Source of the DNA: Polytrichum commune
Taxonomy: Eukaryota > Streptophyta > Polytrichopsida > Polytrichales > Polytrichaceae
DNA: 60,000 nt
Direction of reading: 5' to 3'
NCBI GenBank assembly: GCA_950295325.1
Contig: OX485806.1
Location: forward strand, 10,480,001-10,540,000
Shown: one piece after another, positions 36,382 through 48,242 of the stretch
Layout: each line of letters begins with the position of its first letter
Numbering within the stretch: position 1 is the stretch's first letter
Notes under the pieces: model-generated
What the model saw: only the letters and a program-made list of their open reading frames with translations
Told to the model about the DNA's origin: nothing
Databases searched by the model: none
Translations under genes and position numbers: made by a program

Positions 36382-36761
36382 TAAGGGCCGGTTTACACTA
36401 CGGTGGAGAAGGCCTCCGGTCGGTCAAGAATGCTTGGCCAAGACATGGTTATATGAGGCAAATGGTGGATGTGCCGGAGAAGAATTAAAGGAAATAAAAT
36501 ATTTTTATTGAGTTGGGCTTCTCCGGCCTCTTGAGGCCGGACAAGAAACTCCTCCTCCAGAGAAGCCCAACTCCAAAAAGTGCCGCCATGTAGGCGGCCA
36601 TGTCATTTTATCATCCATGAGAAAAGTTCACCACCATTGTTTTCTTCACCTTGTGTAAACACCCACCGGTCAAGAGTTACATTTTCGACCAATCACAATT
36701 GAGAAACGCCCTTTTTTTCATGACCGGTGGACTTCTCCACCGTAGTGTAAACCGGCCCTAA
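36382..36761. mobile_element. PIF/Harbinger-type MITE, 374 bp
   Basis: The element at 36385-36758 is flanked by TAA on both sides (36382-36384 and 36759-36761). The ends are perfect inverted repeats for 27 bp starting GGGCCGGTTTACACTACGGT and remain similar to about 38 bp. The 3-bp TAA duplication and G-rich start fit the PIF/Harbinger (Tourist-like) superfamily. No coding capacity. It contains a second internal palindrome around 36513-36572 (GAGTTGGGCTTCTC ... GAAGCCCAACTC). Confidence 0.88.
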
Positions 36762-37477
36762 GTCTCCACTTGGTTTGTTTATTTATTGGCAGTCCATGTA
36801 ACATAATATTCTTTGTGTCTACTGTGTCCTTAATTTTAGGTCTCCAAAGTGGATCACAATCCTAAACATGTGCACCTAGTCTACAACCCACTTGCACACA
36901 ACAATCAGTTGACGTCTCTAGAACGATAAGGACCCTCCCGCAAGTTGAAGAGCCACCTTGTGCATTTCAATGTTGGACAATCAAGAAAATTCAACCACCG
37001 AAACATTGGACGACTCTTAAAACATAATCATTTGAAAGACCAAGTTACCCTCTTCGTCAAAAATCTTGGCTTGGGAATGGTGACAATTCTACTAGTTTCT
37101 CATCCTTGTGTATGAGTCATGACGTTCTACTAGAATACTTTACCCCAATGCCACGTGTCTCGAAAGCTTTTTGCACTCAAACGTCTGAGGTTAGTTTTTT
37201 AAATGACAAAATGTTCGACATTCGCCCATGTGTAAGTGGGGTATTAGTATAGACACTTGAGCAGCGTTAGTGAAAGCATGACCAATATGCTGGGCACTGT
37301 GTCTGAGGGGATTTGGGGCAAAATCATTTGAGATCCAAGTGTTTCCAAGTCAAATTGCTTACATGTTCATCTCTTTTAAGAAAGATATATTCTATAGCGC
37401 CCTAAAATGATAAACGATTTGCCTAAAGTCTTCAGCTTAGACCTTTTGTCTCTCAAACTCAATGGGCCCATTTGTTG
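36762..37477. other. No gene recognised
   Basis: AT-rich spacer between two MITEs. Confidence 0.4.
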
Positions 37478-38061
37478 CTACACTAAATAGGATATTTAGT
37501 GTTTAATACACTAAATATGAACGCATGCACTAAATATCAATAACCCTATGAAAGTAAGTAACATTAAATGTAAATTCAAACACTAAATATCAACTATGAT
37601 GACTATATTTGTTAATTTGGGACTTTTTCAGCATTTTGAGACAATTACAAATATAAGAACATGGATAAAATCACATAGATTTTGGAGAATGTTGTAAGAT
37701 GCAAATACTTTGAAGCGGGTGTTCATATCAAGAACCCAATTAAGAACTCATATCAAGATGGTTTAGGTAGGACGACCCAAACATTAGACCATGTTGTTGT
37801 GGTCCATATATTAATTTGAGACAAGAGAAAGTCTCAAATTAACGAATATAGTGATTATGGTAATATGTGGAAGTTATATGTTTGAATTTAGTGTTAGTGG
37901 GGATATAAAAAAATGATATAATAAGGGAGGTGGCAATAGGGAAGGTAGCGGCACATTTATGTTTAACAGTATTTATCAAGGAATTGAAAATCAATGTTGA
38001 GAAGGGTAAGGTGGTAACAACACTAAATATGATCAAACACTAAATATCCTATTTAGTGTAG
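37478..38061. mobile_element. 584-bp inverted-repeat element containing a nested 253-bp element
   Basis: Left end CTACACTAAATAGGATATTT, continuing AGTGTTTAAT; the right end is its reverse complement (ends CCTATTTAGTGTAG). The inverted repeat is about 28 bp with one or two mismatches, and ACTAAATAT words recur just inside both ends. No clear target duplication. The 37601-37853 element lies inside, so it inserted later or is an internal module. Confidence 0.7.
37601..37853. mobile_element. 253-bp MITE, copy 1
   Basis: Ends ACTATATT(T/C)GTTAATTTG in inverted orientation, with the right end containing a hairpin (TTAATTTGAGAC / GTCTCAAATTAA). A near-identical copy of the same length lies at 39551-39803. 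The outermost C of CACTATA is mutated to G on the left. The CACTA-like tips hint at a CACTA-derived MITE, but no 3-bp duplication is visible. Confidence 0.75.
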
Positions 38062-39550
38062 TGGACGGCTCTCCCTGTTTGCAAATTGAGCATATCAAAT
38101 CCAATGCGCACCTTCACTCACAAAGATGTGCGACACTATGTTATTGAGCATAGTAAGGTATGCTGACGTACTATATGAAACTACCCTAAACATTGTATTT
38201 AGTGTCACCTATTTTATTTGTCTTGCTCAATTTAAAGCGTAAATCACCCATGTAGTGTCACCAACAGTAAAAGTAAACCTAATATTATTTGTCACTTCTC
38301 ATATAAAATTTAGGGCATCATTGATTTACAATCATTGCCACTTAGTAAGTGATTTTCATCCAAAACATAATCATCCATGACAATATCTCATTTCCATGGA
38401 GGGGGGTGGACTGTTCATACAACGTATGAACTAATGTGAGTGTAAGAAGGGGTTTTATTTAAGGCATTTATGAACATAGTATACGTAAAGGAGATGTATT
38501 GTTTTTCTTTAGTGTGGACATTTAGAAAGGAGCCCTATCAAATTTTTTTTTGAAGTAAAGGTGATTGTACAAAAGCATGCTCTAAGGGTTAGAGCAAGAT
38601 TTGACAATAGATGTGTCAGTTTCATCCAATTCATGTTTCCATTTGTTATTGTCATATGGTAATGTCCTCAATGACTACCTTGTCAATTCTTGTTAAGGTT
38701 TGCATTTGGATTCTAGGTTTTACAAACTAAAGGCTCTTGGATCGCTCATGTGCTCTCTTGAGTTCTCCTCTTCAATTGTGGCTAAGTTATTGTGCTCTTG
38801 CCTTTGTTTGTTTGATGCAATTATTGAGTTAAATGCTATGGAGGAAAAAATGTTGAATGACTTTCTCATTGGAGAGTGAAAGTGGGTTGTGTAAGTAATA
38901 AAGGTCTATTTAATTCATGATGTTTGTTTTGTATATGTAGGGAATGCATTTATCACGTTAAATTGAAAGTTAAGTATAAGTACATGAGTATGTTTTCTAG
39001 CATACCGTTCGTACGTATACATTTCGTTTTCACTATAAACTTGTCGTATGTGGGAAGTTTAATTTCATAGTGACCCATACATGTCATTTAGGTTTCCAAT
39101 GAAGAGTCCACACCCCGGAATTCCATTACATAATGATTAGGATGCAAAAATACCAAACTGTGTTTCAAGAATTGACATAAATTTTGAATTGACATTTCAC
39201 TATTCCATGACAATACTTGTAGACTTATTCATAGAAAATGTCATTAGGAAGTTACCATAGTGACATAAAATACCATAAGACCATTAATACAATATTTAGT
39301 GTACATCTTGAGCAATTTTAGCATTTAAAGAATTTTACGTTTCTTCAAGAAACATTTACCGTAGATCAAAGAGATGGAATTCAATCTCCGATTTTATTTA
39401 ATATATTTCGAGACATAATATGAATTAGTTATGAGTTTTCAAAGTGTTATGCTAGGTTGATCTATGATGGACCTAAGGACACCTCATATTTGCTTTCAAG
39501 TAGACCCATTCATAGAGAGTAATGATTTGCCATTGTTGTTTATAACCAAT
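38062..39550. other. No gene recognised
   Basis: AT-rich; occasional ATTTAGTGT words only. Confidence 0.35.
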
Positions 39551-39803
39551 CACTATATTCATTAATTTGGGATTTTTTTGGCATTTTGAGACAGTTACAA
39601 ATATAAGAATATGGATAAAATCACACAGATATTGGAGAATGTTGTAAGATGCAAATACTTTGAAGCGGGTGTTCATATCAAGAATCCAATTAAGAACTCA
39701 TATCAAGATGATTTAGGTAGGACGACCCATACATTAGACCATGTTGTTGTGGTCCATATATTAATTTGAGACAAGAGAAAGTCTCAAATTAACGAATATA
39801 GTG
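39551..39803. mobile_element. 253-bp MITE, copy 2
   Basis: Begins CACTATATTCATTAATTTGG and ends with the inverted GAATATAGTG. It aligns over its full length with 37601-37853 with few substitutions, in the same orientation. Confidence 0.78.
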
Positions 39804-39896
39804 TATATGATAATCCACCTCTAAGTTTATCTTTAAACATTCATCATGTGTCTTCGAGGATGTGACACCTAGCGAGTTAGTGCTTTAAATACCCTC

Positions 39897-40053
39897 ACAT
39901 AACATTACTAAGTGACGTGGGCCCTCAAAATATAACAATGAGATGTTGGGAGTTCAATCTGTATACAAGTCTCCATGCACATCTTTTTGAGCATCTCAAT
40001 GTTATATTTTGAGGGCCCACGGAACGTGACTTGTACGCTAAGTAATGTTATGC
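39897..40053. repeat. Foldback hairpin, about 50-bp arms
   Basis: The left arm includes ATAACATTACT, then CTAAGTGACGTGGGCCC and TCAAAATATAACA; the right arm is its reverse complement with a short insertion (GAACGTGACTTGTACG...). The loop is about 45 bp. Could be a foldback transposon or a source of a small-RNA hairpin; the near-direct words GACACCTAGC and GACACCCTAGC outside the arms may be a degraded target duplication. Confidence 0.65.
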
Positions 40054-40843
40054 ACCATGTGCGTGTCTGGAGTCCGACACCCTAGCAACCAATCATAGCC
40101 AAGGAATAGGAAAGAATAATTTTCTCCCTTAAATTATGCTTGTGATAAGTAGAGATATTGTGTCCTTATTTCCGGTACTTGCCTCTCCAATGTAAGTGCT
40201 TCTAGATTTTCTTTGGGGAGTTGGGCTCCACCTAGCTCCGAAACCTCCCCTCCCTCATTACATTAAGAGCCGCTTCATATGGGGTCCCAAGTCCCACTCA
40301 TGTTAGAAAGTCCCAACATGGAGACCAAGTCCCAACTTTTGAGCTTCAAGAAACCATTAAAATATGGTTAACTATCATTAGAGTTGGATCTTGATTATTT
40401 AAAACAAAAATATTTGCAAGACTTGGGTTGAGAGTAGGGTCTAGCTTTTTGATCGACCAACACTCAAAACACATCTCCGAAGCCTCACCTCCAAGAAAAC
40501 TAGACCCTACTTGGATTGAGAGTAGGGTCAAACTCGGTACATAGGACTTGGGACACCGTGTGAAGTGGTAAGTCACAACTTCCACGCTATCAACGGTTGA
40601 GATTTCACGGATGAACCTCACGGGACTTGGAGACACGTGTCCTTAGAAAGTGTCTGTATAATATCTCAAGACAAGGTCAAGTGAGGCAAATCTCGAGTCT
40701 TAAGATGAGATATGTGTGCCAGCGTTCAAACTAAGCTACCATCAGGGAAGAAACCCAAAAAATCGGTGCCTCCACTCTCCAGGTTCTGGGCATTGGGATC
40801 GGGGACTTGGCAAGCCACGATGGTGCGGAGGAAACCCACCTTT
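40054..40843. other. No gene recognised
   Basis: No conserved protein motif. Internal partial duplications around GAGAGTAGGGTC (about 40430 and 40519). Confidence 0.35.
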
Positions 40844-41409
40844 CCCCCTGCCATAGCCACAGCTCTCCTGAGTCCGCTGCTGCTTGCTGCCTCTCGTTGT
40901 CTGGTGGAGGATCTGTTGTTCCTGCTGCTGCCACCTCTTCACGCCTCCTAAGGTATGCGGTATGTTCCCTATTTGCGTGTTCTCCAGCTTCTGCCGTTTA
41001 GAGTTACACAACGCAACTTGTGTTGCATGAGCACAGCTACGACAAAGCATCAGCAAAAACTTGGAACGAAAATCGGACCTCCCCCTGATTTCATCTTCTG
41101 TCCCCCCCCCCCCCCTTTTTCTTTTTCTTCTTCTTCTTCCTCCTCCTTCTTTCTCCTTGTCCCCCTGCCATAGCCACGGCTCTCCTGAGTCCGGCTGATG
41201 CTTGCTGCCTCTCGCTGCCTGGTGGTGGACGATCTCTTCTTCCTGCTGCTGCCACCTCTTCACGCCTCCTAAGGTATGTGGGTGTTGTTTGGTTCGTTCA
41301 GCTTCTGCCGTTTAGATTTACACAACGTACCTTGTGTTGCATGAGCATAGCTACGACGAAGCATCAGCAAAAGCTCGGAACGAAAATTGGACCTCCCCCT
41401 GATTTCATC
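40844..41409 (+). repeat. Tandem direct repeat, two 250-bp copies around a pyrimidine tract
   Basis: Copy 1 at about 40844-41093 and copy 2 at about 41161-41409, offset 317 bp. Both start at CCCCCTGCCATAGCCAC and include GCTTGCTGCCTCTCG, CTTCACGCCTCCTAAGGTAT and ACAACG.A.CTTGTGTTGCAT. Between them is a C/T-only stretch with a long C run (41102-41160). A 173-residue minus-strand open frame covers both copies but merely repeats itself (KRWQQQEE...), with no known domain. Confidence 0.8.
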
Positions 41410-42900
41410 ATGGTTACTGGCAGTGCATGTTTCTTGATTTTGTGAGTGACACATTAGATCCTCCCAATTGTGTCCACTATTGAGTGTGTTGTAGTTAGTA
41501 AAATCTAAAGTCGTGCTAGTCCAATCTCTTTTAAGCATGTGTTTGTTTTATGGTAGTTGTTCTTTGATCTCTCCGAACCACACACCAATCAAATATAGGG
41601 GTCCAATCAAGAAACATAACCGAATGACACCCACATACCTTAGTGAGAGGCAGGGGTTCACTGTTCCGGTGCTTGGAGTCATGCATGGTGTTGTGGATTT
41701 CTTTGGGTTCTCTTTCTATTGGAGGAGTTGTTATTCCATTCCGGATTGATGAACATAGGTTAGGAGGAAAGAACATCAACTCTATTGCAAGTTTCAAAAG
41801 TTGCTTCGATTAGTTGGATCCATGATTTGGTATATTAAGCTGAAGCTAAAGCTGAAAGGACTTTGAGGAAGCACCCCTCGGATTGCAAACTCCCAATTTT
41901 GTTGGTGGTGTTTTTGTGGTTGCAGGAACTTGGCTGTTGCTCTCAGTTGGGTAGTGGTTGTTCCCAGAGAGCTTTTGCTGGAGCAAACGAGAACATTTGT
42001 TATAGAAATTATAGGGACTCCGTGAAGAATGATAGCAGGCCATCAAAGGTTGGAGGTGAATTTGAAGATCAATATTGAAACATAAACACCATTTTCACAG
42101 GTATTTTTGATCTATTCCAAGATGTCCATAACTTTCTCAACACCGAGGTTGTTACTTGTGACATTTCAAATTTTGATTTCTTTGGGTATATAGGGGTCAA
42201 TGATTCTGTTTTTCATTTCCTTTCACTTCAAAGTAATAATAAATTGAACGATTTTTTTTGCTGACGCCACATGAGTCATTGTTGGCGGGGATATTACATC
42301 GTTTGTGAGGATTGGATTCATCAATATGGAAGGGTTGTGCAATACTATGCACAACTATCTACAAAAAGTTAGTAAAGAATGTGAAATACGTAGTTGAGGA
42401 GGTGTGCACTACCGGTTAGTTTTAAGAGAGTTCACAATTTGTTACCTACGCACGAAATACATATACTTATTAAGAAATGTACAAATTTGAAACATTTATT
42501 GAAGTGTTTTTGCTTAAATTTGGTAAGTCTTAACAGATGTTTATAGAGTTTGAAGAGCGTATTCACAATGGATGGCAAATGTTTTCAAGGATTATATATT
42601 ATAGTTGAGATCGAGTGGAGGACATTATGTCCCGACCTATTCAATGTATTTTTATTTATTGTATGTTAATTAATTGATTTCTACATATGACTAATACAAA
42701 TTCCAATATGATTTCGATCCGTGTATGATTTGATACCAATGTCTACACAAAAGAGTATTGTGCACCTCATAATGAAAAAATAGGTTGCCTCTTATATTGC
42801 ATTAATACGCAAGTTTTTGGATTCATAGGTATCATCACAAATCTTCACACAGAAAGACAAATATCAAAACAACGAATTTTCTTGTTGTAAGACTTCCAAA
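41410..42900 (+). other. Upstream region of the kinase-NB-ARC-LRR gene
   Basis: Presumed promoter and leader of the gene starting at 42901. It includes a copy of the dispersed repeat at 41575-41640 (CACACACCAATCAAATATAG ...). A run of 41863-42078 is open but motif-free. Confidence 0.4.
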
Positions 42901-45900
42901 ATGTCAAACAACGTAAATAAAGCTTTTGAGATCGTGGAAGATATGAGGAGATTGTCAAGTTCGATTCTATTGAATGAAAAGCAATGCAACAATTTGATGG
43001 CAAACTTCCAAAAGGGTGTGGAAGCAATTCAAAAGATCAAGAAAGGCTCCCAAGGGAATGTGTTCAGTGATGTTGAACAAGATTTAGTTCAGATTGTGGA
43101 CAAAGCAAAAAATGTAGTTGATGAATGCTGCAAGGAAGATTGGTGCCATGGTGCAGTGTTGCAAATAAACAACAAAGAGACTTTTAGAGAGCTTCTCTTG
43201 GACTTGGAATGTTGTTTCCATACAATGTGTGACATATCTCGAATGCGTTATCGAGGTCAAAGCCAAAATATTCTTCAAACTCAAAGTTGTACCACATTCT
43301 ATCCAACATCCATTGATGAAGTTGAAGAGGACCAAAATTCACTACATAAAAGACTCTCAAAGCATTTGACAATCGACACAATTGAGGATCGTGCACTTGC
43401 ACAGTACCTATTGGGACGAGTGACAGGTCTACAATTGGCTCGAGGTGAAGAATTGGATAACATTGTTTTCCCTTATGATTACCCACATTCTAAGTCTTCA
43501 GGAAGGTTGGGTACTCCGTTGGGTGAAGCAGGCACAAAGGGATGTTTTGTACTACGTACTAAATGGGAAGGCATTGAAAGTGCGACAAAGGTGATCGAAG
43601 TTGTAGACCTTGAACACAAGAGAGCTTTATGGAAAGAAGCAAGTATATTGGGGGGATTGAATCATCCAAACATTATCATGTTTTTTTGTTGTGGTTTTTT
43701 TTATGAAGAAATTGAGAAGTTTGAGTTGGTCATGGAACGAGGAAAGTTGGACTTGTGCAAATTATTGGTCAAAAAGAAAGATTCAATCACAGAAGCCGTT
43801 CAAATAGATATCATGTTACAAATTGCAAGCGGAATGTGCTACCTTCATGATATGAAGGTAGCACATCGTGATTTGAAGCCCAATAATGTTGTTGTGACTT
43901 CCATGGATGTCTCAAAATCAGATGGTTGCCTTGAATGTGTGCATGTGAAGTTGGTTGATTTTGGTATATCAAAAATCGAAGTAAAGGAATCACCGCAAGT
44001 GCCCACAGGACAATTTCCTTATGGCACCTTTCGGTATATGGCACCCGAGGCAATTGAAAATCGACGTTTGGAAGTAAATGCATTTAAAACCGATGTATTT
44101 AGTTTTGCCATGACGAGTTTTGAGATTCTTTCAGGGGAAAAACCTTTTGGTGCACTTTCACACAATGATTACTGGAAGAGTATACATGATGGCAAGAGAC
44201 CAAAGTTACCAACAAATTGCTCGAAGGAATTGAAGTCATTAATACACGATTGTTGGTCTTTGGATCCATCAAAGAGGCCCACATTTCTTGACATTTGCAA
44301 TACATTAAGGTTATTGAAGAGTGCAATGTTCAAGAATGTAGTCTCTATGGATGCAATACTCCAGCATAAGGAACCATCATGGAGCTACAATTCTTTGATG
44401 AATCCCAAGCAATGGTGGACCAACTTCATGGGAATAATTTATAGTGTCTTTTGTCAAATAGTCTTGTTGTGGCAAGTTTTTGTGACCCTTAGCTCATGGT
44501 TACGATTTATGCCCAAAATTGGAGAATATGGTAGCTCACCTGAAGATACATGCAATGATCCATCATTACATCAAATTCTTGATAAGGTAATTGTATTGTT
44601 GATATTATTTTGCTCATTGTCACATATAGTATGCAAATCATATTTCAATGTAATGAGATCAATGATTATGGGATAGTTTGGAAAATACTATGATCCGACA
44701 TGTAATTTGTTATAAAGCTAAGATTTGATGTTGAAATTCTTGTAGGTCAATAATACCACAAATGGATCTAAGAGATTGATTGGTATCAAAGACCAAATAC
44801 TTGAATCCGAAAGGCAACTGCAAAAAATTGGTCGTTTGGGGATTGTCGGCATGGGCGGAATCGGCAAGTCAACATTGGCCAATGCTCTAAGTGTACATAT
44901 CTCCCACCAATTTGATGGGACATGCTTTGTAAGTGACTTCAAGGGAGAAACATGTACTTTTATATTCAAGCATAAGTTGGAAGATACGAGAGAGGTACCT
45001 CAAGTGAAAACATTGATGGAAGCAAGAATATCGATCGAACATATTTGCAAAACAAAGAACATTCTTATCGTTGTAGACAACGTGAGCGAACAAATTGACT
45101 TACATCAACTATTAGGTGATCACATATTCAAAGATGTTGATGGCAGTAAGTTGATTGCAAGCTCTCGTGGTTGGCAATCTTTTGGACGATATATACCCAA
45201 GGCCGGCATCGTAAACATGAAAACCCTTGAGGGTGATAAACCTATGGAACTCTTTTCCATGCATGCCTTTGGGACGGACCAATCATGTGAGCCTTATGTG
45301 AAACATGTAGCGGAGAAGATTGTGAATGCTTGCGGTGGGCTTCCATTGAGTTTGGAGGTAATGGGCAAATGCATGCATGGGGAGAGGCGATTACGAATAT
45401 GGGAGAGAACGTTGCATAGATTGTTGAAGGCTAGACATGATGGAAGTCAAGATGAACAAATATGGGAGACATTGAGGATCAGCTTTGATGAGCTAGGTGA
45501 TAGAGAAAAAAACATGTTTATTGACATCTCTTGTTTTTTCAACAAGCCAGATCCACACCTTCCAGGATTTTATTTTTGGGGGGATGACATAATTCGGATG
45601 TCTGATCTTGATGCCAACATTGCCCAAAAAACCTTGGAGAATTTAAAGAACAAGTCACTCGTGATAGTGGATGGTGATGGATTACTAAAAATTCATGATC
45701 AATTGTGTGCCATGGGTCGTATGCTCGCAAACCTGGGAGAATTCAAAGAAACTCGACTTATGAATTTTTGTTTGGGAACATTCACAGACCATTGTAAGCA
45801 AAAGGTTAGTCTCATCCAAACACAACCCTTTGTTTTCCACTACAAAACAATCAAATTATCCCACAAGTGAGCATGCAGATATTGTAAAAAAGATAACTCT

Positions 45901-48242
45901 TAATTTTCTAGAAAAAATTGGAATGTATCCATGACTAGGGGTTTCCATGGTCCATTACAAATTGTTATCCAACATATTGATTAATAAAATAGTCTTTGAA
46001 TATAATCGTTGTAGTATCAAATTCACACATCTTTGGGAAAGGTACATAAGTGTTATGAATTTTGTAACAAATGAAGGTGAGTGTGGAAGTAGGTTTCAAT
46101 CAAGTTTAATATCTCGTTCCGACCATATTTTGCAAGTAGATTTAGGTTAACAACCCACCTCACTATGCCAAAAAAACTTGATGATATATCAAGGAAATTT
46201 AAGGTGTTTGAACATATTTGGAACGTTTGTCCAATACATGTCGATTGAATGTGTAGCTAGTTGTTTTTTCAATGTTATCATGGTCAAATCCAATTGTTTT
46301 TTTTATAAACAAACTAGCATGATTTGATTAAAATATCGATTTATAACATGTCATTTGTTTGTGCAAGCAGTGTATAGAACGTGTACAAGGCATTTCATTT
46401 GAAAGGCTTGAACATAAGTCCACATATGAGGAAAATTTTGAGATGAAAGACATGCCAAACCTTCGATTATTGAGCGTTCAAAATTGTGATGATGTGGACG
46501 TTCTTTTTGATATTCTAAAGCATTCCGTCCATCTACGGTGGTTGAAGATCCACTTGTCACTTGAAAGTGACAAGTCTACCAAACAACAAAAGACTTTTGC
46601 CGAAAAGTTTTGGAACATTGCTCAAACCTTTCTACATCAAATGTGTGTTTTACAAATCTATAATTGTGATTTTCTTGATTTCAATCCATCATTCACGTTT
46701 CCTTGTCTCAAAGGCATATCACTGACAAATTGTGATAACTTTCAACATTCTATCTTTGAAACTGCCCATATAGTATTCTTAGAATGTTTGAATATCTATA
46801 ATTGCCAAACGCTAAGAGAAATACCAAATGGATTTGCAAGTTTCAAACACTTAAAAAAACTTCGCATATGGGGGTGTGAGGCTTTGGAAGTGTTTCCTAC
46901 TGGATTGAGCAACCTCATAGCCTTGGAGGAACTTGATTTCTCAAAATGTCGAGTATTGAAACACGTGCCGGAAGGATTTGGAACGTTGACATGTTTGAAG
47001 AAGCTTAACATGTGGGAGTGTGAGGTTTTGGAAGTGTTTCCTACTGGTTTGAACAACCTCATAGCCTTGGAGGTCCTCGATTTCTCAAAATGTCCAGCAT
47101 TGAAACACGTGCCGGAAGGATTTGGAACGTTGACATGTTTGAAAGAATTGGACATGTCGGAGTGTGAGGCTTTGGAAGTGTTTCCTATTGGATTGAGCAA
47201 CCTCATAGCCTTGGAGGAACTCTGGATGTATCAATGTCGAGCTTTGAAACACATGCCGGAAGGATTTGGAACATTGACATGTTTGAAGAAGCTCATCATG
47301 TGGGAGTGTGAGGCTTTGGAAGTGTTTCCTACTGGATTGAGCAACCTCATAGCCTTGGAGGAACTCTATTTCTCAAAATGTCGAGCATTGAAACACGTGC
47401 CGGAAGGATTTGGAACATTGACATGTTTGAAGAAGCTTAGTATGTGGGGGTGTGAGGCTTTGGAAGTGTTTCCTTCTGGTTTGAACAACCTCGAAGCCTT
47501 GGAGGAACTCTGGATGTATCAATGTCGAGCTTTGAAACACATGCCGGAAGGATTTGGAACATTGACATGTTTGAAGAAGCTCATCATGTGGGAGTGTGAG
47601 GCTTTGGAAGTGTTTGCTACTGGATTGAGCAACCTCATAGCCTTGGAGGAACTCGATCTCTCAAAATGTCGAGCATTGAAACACATGCCGGAAGGATTTG
47701 GATCGTTGACATGTTTGAAAAAATTAAACATGTCGGAGTGTGAGGCTTTGGAAGTGTTTCCTTCTGGTTTGAACAACCTCGTAGCGTTGGAGGAACTCTG
47801 GATGTATCAATGTCGAGCTTTGAAACACATACCGGAAGGATTTGGAGCATTGACATGTTTGAAGAAGCTTAGCATGTGGGGGTGTGAGGCTGTGGAAGTG
47901 TTTCCTTCTGGTTTGAACAACCTCGTAGCCTTGGAGGAACTAAATTTCTCAAAATGTCGAGTTTTGAAACAAATACCGGAAGGATTTGGAACGTTGACAT
48001 GTTTGAAGAAGCTTAACATGTCAGAGTGTGAGGCTTTGGAAGTGTTTCCTACTGGATTGAGCAACCTCATAGCCTTGGAGATACTCGATCTCTCAAAATG
48101 TCGAGCTTTGAAACACATGCCGAAAGGATTTGGATCGTTGACATGTTTGAAAGGATTGAACATGTCGGATTGTGAGGCTTTGGAAGTGTTTCCTACTGGA
48201 TTGAGCAACCTCATAGCGTTGGAGGAACTAAATTTCTCATAA
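42901..48242 (+). CDS. Protein kinase - NB-ARC - LRR immune-receptor-type protein (PNL class)
   Basis: Three exons, all phase 0: 42901-44586 (562 codons), 44746-45804 (353), 46371-48242 (623 plus TAA), giving 1,538 residues. N-terminal about 200 residues: a helical domain (starts MSNNVNKAFEIVEDMRRLSS). Kinase domain, about 205-475: Lys230 in SATKVIEV, HRD at 322-324 (HRDLKPNN), DFG from Asp353, APE at 381-383; the glycine loop is degenerate. A hydrophobic stretch, about 510-534, follows. NB-ARC: P-loop GMGGIGKS at 597-604, ILIVVDNV (kinase-2), KLIASSRGW, CGGLPLSLEVMG (GLPL), FIDISCFF, and IHDQ in the MHD position. Then an LRR array of 48-residue double repeats (LTCLKKLNMWECEVLEVFPT ...). NB-ARC proteins act as intracellular sensors of pathogen effectors, and kinase-NB-ARC-LRR fusions are known from mosses. 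The stop at 48240 is a nonsense change within a repeat, so the protein is probably C-terminally shortened but otherwise intact. Confidence 0.88.

Noticed and set aside
40742-41263. 173-residue minus-strand frame rich in Gln, Glu, Lys, Arg
   Set aside because: It is produced by a tandem duplication and a pyrimidine tract, repeats itself and matches no domain.
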